Shown: in pieces, positions 8,040-13,412 of the stretch
Layout: each line of letters opens with the position of its first letter
Numbering within the stretch: position 1 is the stretch's first letter
Source: Podochytrium sp. JEL0797
Lineage: Eukaryota; Chytridiomycota; Chytridiomycetes; Chytridiales; Chytriomycetaceae
Reading direction: 5' to 3'
DNA: 13,412 nt
NCBI GenBank assembly: GCA_027596195.1
Contig: JADGJG010000724.1
Coordinates: forward strand, 1 to 13,412
The notes under the pieces: model-generated
Seen by the model: the letters and a program-made list of their open reading frames with translations, nothing else
What the model was told of the DNA's origin: nothing
Database searches by the model: none
Made by a program: the position numbers and the translations under genes

Positions 8040-10100
8040 TCACACAACATGTCGTGTCAACAACTCAACAAACCGATGCGTAACCCCCGGAGTCTTGACC
8101 TCTGCATCCTGAAACGCCCTCCGAATCATCTTCACAGACTCTCCATTCTCTCTCCCTCCAACACCCCCCTTCCCCAACTCATGCAACACAACATCCATCA
8201 GAATATCCGACGAAAAGTGCCCATTCACTACACTCGTGGACGGAAGCGCTGCGGGTAAGTTATAGTTATACGCAGATTGAGGAGGCGGACCTCTAGGCGG
8301 AGGCGGACGCGGTGCCAGCGGTTGCGTGATGGGCGGGAGTGGTTTGGACGGACGTTTCGGCAACGGTCGCATGGTATCGCTTCCGTTGATGCTGTCCTCG
8401 CAAACGTCGAGGGTAAGGTTTCACATGATGGGAGAGACAGGAGCGGTGGGTTGTTGGAAGTAATACTGTGGCTGCTGGGAGTGTTGTCGCTGACTGAGCT
8501 GTGGTTTGGCAGGTGGCATTTTGGGTTTGACAGTTCCGAAATCCCACGCGTCGTCATCCTCTTCGTCGAAACTGCTTTGGAATTTTCCGCGTGAGCCGAT
8601 ACAGAAAAGAATCAAAAATGGAAGTTCCAAACTGCTTACAAGCTCAAATCGTCGCCTTCGAAACACACAGACTCCCCGTCTCCATTCTCCATCAAAAACT
8701 GCTCATGCCTCGCCAGCAAATCCGTCAAATTCTGCGTCTTCCTAGCAGCCTTGATGAACCGATGTTTCAAAAGTTCACTCGCATGGGGACGCTGATTCAC
8801 AAACGCGAGAGTCAGGACATCCAAAACCAAAAACCAGTAGGGGGGGGGAGTCACCTTGGTCGGATCCTTTTGCAAACACAACGCCACAAATTCCTTGAAC
8901 CCGCGCGAAAACCTCCCTTCCAACTTCGGCGGCTCATTGCGAGGAATCAAAAACAAGATTTTGGGAACAGACAGGTCCGTATACGGTGGAGATCCATTCG
9001 CCAACTCCAAAGCAGTGATTCCCAGACTCCAGATATCGGCCTGTACGAGGGAACACGCATGCGGGATTCAGGAAAGTGAGATTCAAAAAAACAGCTCCGA
9101 ATTTGGGAAAGCGCGAACACACCTTTTTGTCGTACCCGGCCTGCTCAATCACCTCGGGTGCCATCCAAAACGGACTCCCAACAAACGTGTTCATCTTTTT
9201 GATGGTCATGGTAGCCGAGATTTGCCCAGAGACTCCAAAATCAGCAATCTTGACAGCCCCGTCGGAACACACGAGCACGTTCGCAGCTGTATCCATCAAG
9301 ATTTGTAAGCCCAAACGAAAACAGTGTTTTCAGAAACGCGCGAGGTTCTGCATACCTTTGATGTCGCGGTGAAGTTTGTTTTCAGAGTGCAAGTACGCGA
9401 GTCCTTGCAAGAGCTCTCTGAGAATAATGCAAATGAACACTTCTTCAAGCGGGCCCGATCGCATCTACCATACCACCCAAAAAAACGCGAAATACAAACT
9501 CGAGTCAGTCGTGATTAGAAAAAAAACAGGGGATTACCAAATCCAAACAAGATCCACCCCCACAATACTCCATCACAATCCACAAACTCGTATCCTTGAT
9601 ATAACTCCCATACAACATTGTGATATATTCAGAATTGAGCTGTTTGAGAATATTGATCTCCTGCTGAATGTCTTCGAGTTCGTCTTCGGCAGCTGGACAT
9701 CGCATTCGTGTCAGTACTCTGCACGTATACGAAATCAAACGGGGTGTTGATTGTGGGCAAGGAGATGGACGAGGGTTGAAAAATCGGTGCTTGGCTCGCT
9801 GCTTGCGCTTACCGTCGAGGTCAATGATTTTGATGGCAACGGGCTCGCCGGTAGCGATGCAGATACCCTGTGCGAAAAGAGGCTCAGGATCATTCATACC
9901 GAATGGAGGTGAAGCTCGGAGCTCCTCCCAGTCCCGCTCCCCCGTATTAATCAAACACACCTTGAAAACTTGACCAAACGATCCCTTGCCGATCCGTTGC
10001 TGTGCTCCATCGAGTCAGCCATCACTTCCGAAAAGAAGACGTAGATAGATTCGCTTACCTGCTTGTGAAACAAAGTCTCCGGGTCCACGGGTGGTGCCAT
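8040..10100 (-). CDS. GCKIII (MST3/STK24-type) STE20-family Ser/Thr kinase
   Basis: Ten exons: 10100-10059, 9999-9961, 9867-9813, 9692-9538, 9464-9356, 9286-9123, 9040-8855, 8791-8640, 8571-8467 and 8391-8040; 452 residues. Kinase motifs: GKGSFG (18-23), VAIK Lys40, helix-C Glu57, HRDIK with Asp131 and Asn136, DFG (149-151), activation loop with Thr167 then GSPFWMAPE, and ADIWSLG. After the kinase domain come an acidic stretch with WDFGTV (310-315), a Pro-rich linker and a C-terminal [20 protein letters not shown] (428-447). That last segment resembles the GCKIII dimerisation region that binds CCM3/PDCD10. Fungal relatives (Nak1/Kic1 type) act in the RAM/MOR and STRIPAK pathways. The last intron is ambiguous: a 75-nt form (donor at 8466) fits the usual size, while a 33-nt form (donor at 8424) would give 466 residues. 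Both keep the frame. Confidence 0.92.
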
Positions 10101-10362
10101 CCTGTCGAGTGATTTTTTTTGTTGTCGCGGATGCTTGGCTCAAAGAGGAATCTCGTGTCGAATCTCGTTTCGAAAGCCGCACTTGCCGAGTGCATTTAAC
10201 CAATCCGTACAAACGACTCGTGGGAACATTCATGAGCAATGAATTGGACGCGATATTTGGTGGAAGATGAACTTGTCGACAATCTCTCTCAATATTTATT
10301 TCACTGAGATACGAACGCATCATTGGTATTCATTCGCCTCGCGCAACAGAAAAAAAACAAAA
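10101..10362. other. DONSON-kinase intergenic region
   Basis: This 262-bp gap must hold the DONSON 3' end and the kinase promoter, both on the minus strand. The DONSON poly(A) signal is at 10295-10300. An ATG-started minus-strand frame opening at 10323 runs through the kinase start codon in another frame and ends at 10015. It has no recognisable similarity and is either a shadow or an overlapping upstream ORF. No TATA box or other gene is evident. Confidence 0.4.
10295..10300 (-). terminator. AATAAA poly(A) signal of DONSON
   Basis: Minus-strand AATAAA 62 nt past the DONSON stop codon, in AT-rich sequence between DONSON and the kinase gene. Position and sequence fit a canonical cleavage signal. 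Confidence 0.55.
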
Positions 10363-12968
10363 TCACACCCACTTCCCCCCCAAAAACTCCACAACCTTCA
10401 CCGTCTTCCCACAAACCCCCACCTCCACCTTCACCCCTTCCTCCCCCTCCCCCTCCCCTTCCACAACCTCCACACTCCCAACCTCAACATTCACACCCGC
10501 CGTACGTTCCTCCAAATCCATCACAAGACGCACATGATCGCCCACGAGACTGCTCGTTTCGATAATGGATTGCATGGCGAGGAGGGAGTGCGGGAGGATG
10601 AGGCCCGATAGTTTGAGTTTGTAGGTTGTCTTCGCGGGTTGTGGTGGGGCCGTTGGTTTCGAGGAGAGGCGGTGTGTGGTAGATTGGGATCGGGATTGGG
10701 TGAGGAGGAGGTCAGAGGAGGCTTCGATTTGTTCGATTTTGATGATCTAGAAACACGTGCGAATCAGTACCGGGAGAAGAGAAGGGGGGCGGGGGCGGTT
10801 TCTTACATTAGCCATTTTCACGGACGCGTTCAAAAACGGAGCCGGAGAAATCAACATGGGCTGGTTTAAAGCTCGTTTCTCAACAGATTGCTCAACCCAT
10901 TCGAGAAGGTATGCGCGCAGTTGTGTCAACGCGTCGAGGCCCGAGAAAACGAGTTGGAGCGGGGACCGATTGGATTCGGATTTGGCGATTCTGATTGAAA
11001 AATACCATGTTAGAGGTGGCACGAAGGGAAAAAAAAGAGAGGATGCCAACTCACGTTCTTCCCGGTTGGAGGATTTCCATCGCCTTCAACTCGTCGCGTG
11101 CTTGTTGCTGCTCTTCCGCGTTGATTTCTTCCATGGGTGTATACGTGCTCTTGACTTTGGCAGGTGCAATCACCATCGTAAACTTGAGTCCTGAGTGTGT
11201 CGATTTTCGCTTGTCAGGTCGCAGAACCGAAGAGAAAAATCCGCCGCACCTTTTCGAGCCAACGCGTTTCGAAGCCCGGGACTCGCTTTCGCCAACACGG
11301 CACGAAAATCGCTTCCCGCGTGCGTGTTCCCGAGAGCTCCCGGAGCTTGGAACAAGACAGTGAATTCGGAATTGATATAATAAAAGTGGTCCGCATGGCC
11401 GAGTTGGAGGGACGCGAAGATGGATTTGAACGATTGGCACCTTGTGTCCAATGAGGGAGGGAGGGGGGGGGGATTTAGCTTTGTTGGTGAGGTGAATGAA
11501 AAGGAGAATGCGGGGGACAATAAGCAAGGTCGAACCATTCGTCTTCTTTGGCCATGTAATACGCGAGTTCACTCTTTTCAAACGGTTTCAGCGCGCTTCC
11601 TGGTTTGATGGCTAGAATTCGTGTCATCAAGCCAACGTGAGTCGGGGCTTTGGGACCATTCGGATACACGTGTGTGACGAGGCAGTTGTCGAACTGTGCT
11701 TTCAGAGTCTGTGGGATGACAACGAAAACGGGTTGAATACATACGCGACTAAAATATTGTCAAATGCATTTTGTTTCACCATGGAATGGCTCGGAGTTTT
11801 GGTGATGTGATTTTGTATCGTTGCGTAGTTTTCGGCATCGGTCCGCTCTTTGAACCAGGGTTGGAATTCGGACGAGATGATGGTGAGATTGGTTTTGATG
11901 GAGTGGTCAATGAGAGAGGTCTGGATGGGAGGCGATAATAGTTAGGTATGGTCAAGAATCAAACCAGAAACTGCTGTCGCACCTCAGAAGACGAAACCAT
12001 CGGATCAAAATCAAAGTCGTTCATCTAACAGCGAAAATAGGATCAGATGTGGATCTTCCTGTGTGGGTGGGTGCATGGCAAAAATGAACCCACTGAGTCA
12101 TCGGTGGATTCGGGAATCTTGACACTCCCTGCAGACGTGGACAAATCCGGCATCAAATCGTCTCCAGCATTCACCTCCGCATCCGCACGACTCTCAACAA
12201 TAGCAGATTTTTTTGGCGGTGCTTTGAACACGTTTTTGCACGACGTGAAGGAGACTTTTTCGAAGGAAGCCGTCTTTTTGTCCACGAGGATCGAAAACAG
12301 CCGCGGTTTCGCACCACCGCCATTTTCAGATACTTTGCTCTGCATTTCGAGAGGGACAGGTGGATGGGTATCCGAATTCGCGGGGACCAAGGTCGCTGGA
12401 TCCTTCTTCACACTCGCTTGGCGAAACGCGGCCACATCGTCGTTGTTTGCGTTCCCTTCAAGATCCGACATTTCGCTCTCGTTTTCGTCCTCCTCATCCT
12501 CTTCGTCATGCGCGATTCGAGACGGTTTCTGCTGCCACGGCGCCGTCAGCAAAACATTTGGGGACGAGACGTAGCGCTTCATTCTGGCGTTTGAAGTGCG
12601 GAAAACGGAGCCAGACGATTCGATGGATTTGAGCAGCGAGAAGGGATTGGCGGGTTGCGCGGCGGAGGTTGCGGCGGCAGAGGGGCACAGGGAGAACGGG
12701 TTTTCTTTCTTTGGCAGCAACGGCTTTGCGGGCTTAGGCTTCGCTAAAGCAGGGGCGGGTTTCGCCAATGGCGGGGGTGTTACGGGCCTGGCGGCGGCGG
12801 GGTCCGCGGGGGCAAGGCCTTGGCGCGCAAGTTTGTGTTTGGCCTGGCGAGAAAGGATAAGGGACTTAGAGGAGCTAGGCACTAGTTAACCTTCAGCTCA
12901 GCGACACTGGGCCGGCTGCGTTTGGCCGGCGGTGCGGCGTCCGAGGCCAGAGTGCGTTTGGGAAACAT
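10363..12968 (-). CDS. DONSON: DONSON (humpty-dumpty) replication factor
   Basis: DONSON helps load GINS to build the CMG helicase and protects stalled replication forks in the nucleus. Nine exons: 12968-12891, 12843-12094, 12024-11983, 11920-11780, 11708-11536, 11440-11250, 11190-11055, 10990-10807 and 10746-10363; introns 47-95 nt, phases consistent, 692 residues (human 566). Family matches in order: an N-terminal disordered region with NPFSL at 74-78 and 92-96; a DHSIKTNLTIISSEFQPW segment (compare the DONSON WSIKTRLLF block); FYYINSEFTVLFQAPGALG (414-432); SPGLRNALARKGLKFTMVIA (448-467); MLISPAPF; and KLKLSGLILPHSLLAMQ (608-624). The first 270 residues are low complexity, with an acidic stretch after residue 139. 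The junction giving KGLKFTMVIA is strongly supported because it restores the conserved block. Intron 4 (donor at 11779) has an alternative donor, and intron 5 ends in AAG. Confidence 0.88.
11455..11472 (+). repeat. G-run, possible quadruplex, within DONSON intron 5
   Basis: GGG-A-GGG-A followed by ten G on the plus strand, enough for four short G-tracts. It lies in the intron (11441-11535), so the transcript carries the C-rich complement as a pyrimidine tract just before the acceptor. Folding is not shown by sequence alone. Confidence 0.4.
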
Positions 12969-13025
12969 TTTGTGTTTTTGTTTTGCTGTCTCGTTTTCGG
13001 ACAAGAAACAGGAAGCGGACGAACA

Positions 13026-13412
13026 ATGAATAATGGTATGTTGTTGTACGAACATGGTGATTCAGCTCACTGAGAAAGCAAGAGCCACGACGAGTCTTCA
13101 AAAATTCTCGCTGCGATCAAGAAAACGGTTCGCAAACCGAGAAAGCCATCAGAGCTGCAGCTGCCAAACTTGAAAAGACACTGAATGAATGCTCAAGAAG
13201 AAAAGGGGGGTACGACCGCGTCGAGAGGAATCACAATCGACCTCTAAGTTATCGAGATTCGACGGGGTGCAGATATATTAGATGGAGGCTGGTGGAGTCA
13301 GGCAGTCAGCAGATTGAGGAAATTATGGCGAACTACTGTATTTTTTGAAGAAGAAGCGCGTTTCGGAATTGTCAGATATGCAAATCTTTGAGAAAAAAAG
13401 AGATGACTCATC
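13026..13412 (+). CDS. Possible 5' part of an unidentified plus-strand gene
   Basis: I do not recognise this. An ATG at 13026 follows the DONSON start by 57 bp on the opposite strand. A GTATGT donor at 13036 could join an exon starting at 13083 (47-nt intron, AAG acceptor). The joined frame continues to about 13209 and reads as a charged, helix-like segment including TEKAIRAAAAKLEKTLNE. A second donor-like GTACGA follows at 13210. Further on, another open stretch with RKLWRTTVFFEEEARFGIVR occurs at about 13313-13380. None of these pieces has a secure family match and the exon choices are inferred. The region may instead be noncoding upstream sequence of DONSON. Confidence 0.25.

Noticed and set aside
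10015..10323. 102-codon minus-strand ORF over the kinase start
   Set aside because: It has no recognisable similarity and overlaps the kinase start in another frame. It could be an upstream ORF but nothing supports a protein.
12047..12574. 175-codon plus-strand open frame
   Set aside because: It is antisense to the long DONSON exon 2, is Ser/Phe rich and has no family motif.

Overview
This is a nuclear eukaryotic window. Every recognisable gene but one is broken by short GT-AG introns, mostly 47-95 nt, with CTNAY-type branch points a few tens of bases before the acceptor. The organism is most likely an early-diverging fungus (chytrid, zygomycete or similar) or a close opisthokont relative. 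The evidence is fungal-looking intron signals, a fungal-style hormone-sensitive-lipase-like esterase and a fungal-style GCKIII kinase, beside taxilin and DONSON, which the model yeasts lack. The species cannot be named from this sequence alone. I see no mobile element, CRISPR array, rRNA or tRNA.

Layout, left to right: taxilin (minus, 3' end unresolved at the left edge, start near 1574); BET1-family SNARE (minus, 2463 to 1716); an intronless alpha/beta hydrolase (plus, 2506-3960), separated from the BET1 start codon by only 42 bp; RRN7/TAF1B RNA polymerase I factor (minus, 5946 to 4085, six exons), convergent with the hydrolase; NOB1 endoribonuclease (minus, 7879 to 6122, five exons); a germinal-centre (GCKIII/MST3-type) STE20 kinase (minus, 10100 to 8040, ten exons); DONSON/humpty-dumpty replication factor (minus, 12968 to 10363, nine exons); and a weak candidate first exon of a plus-strand gene leaving the right edge. 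Reading phase is preserved across every intron I propose, which is the main support for the exon models; two introns, one in the kinase and one in DONSON, have alternative donors.

Functionally these are housekeeping genes in small thematic groups: taxilin and BET1 in vesicle traffic; RRN7 (rRNA transcription) and NOB1 (18S 3'-end maturation) in ribosome production; the kinase in polarity, Golgi or cell-separation signalling; DONSON in replication-fork assembly. No operon is implied. Gaps between coding regions are 42-262 bp, so promoters and 3' ends are highly compressed. The most informative results are the multi-exon DONSON homologue, whose exons are invisible to a simple open-frame scan, and the 42-bp divergent promoter.
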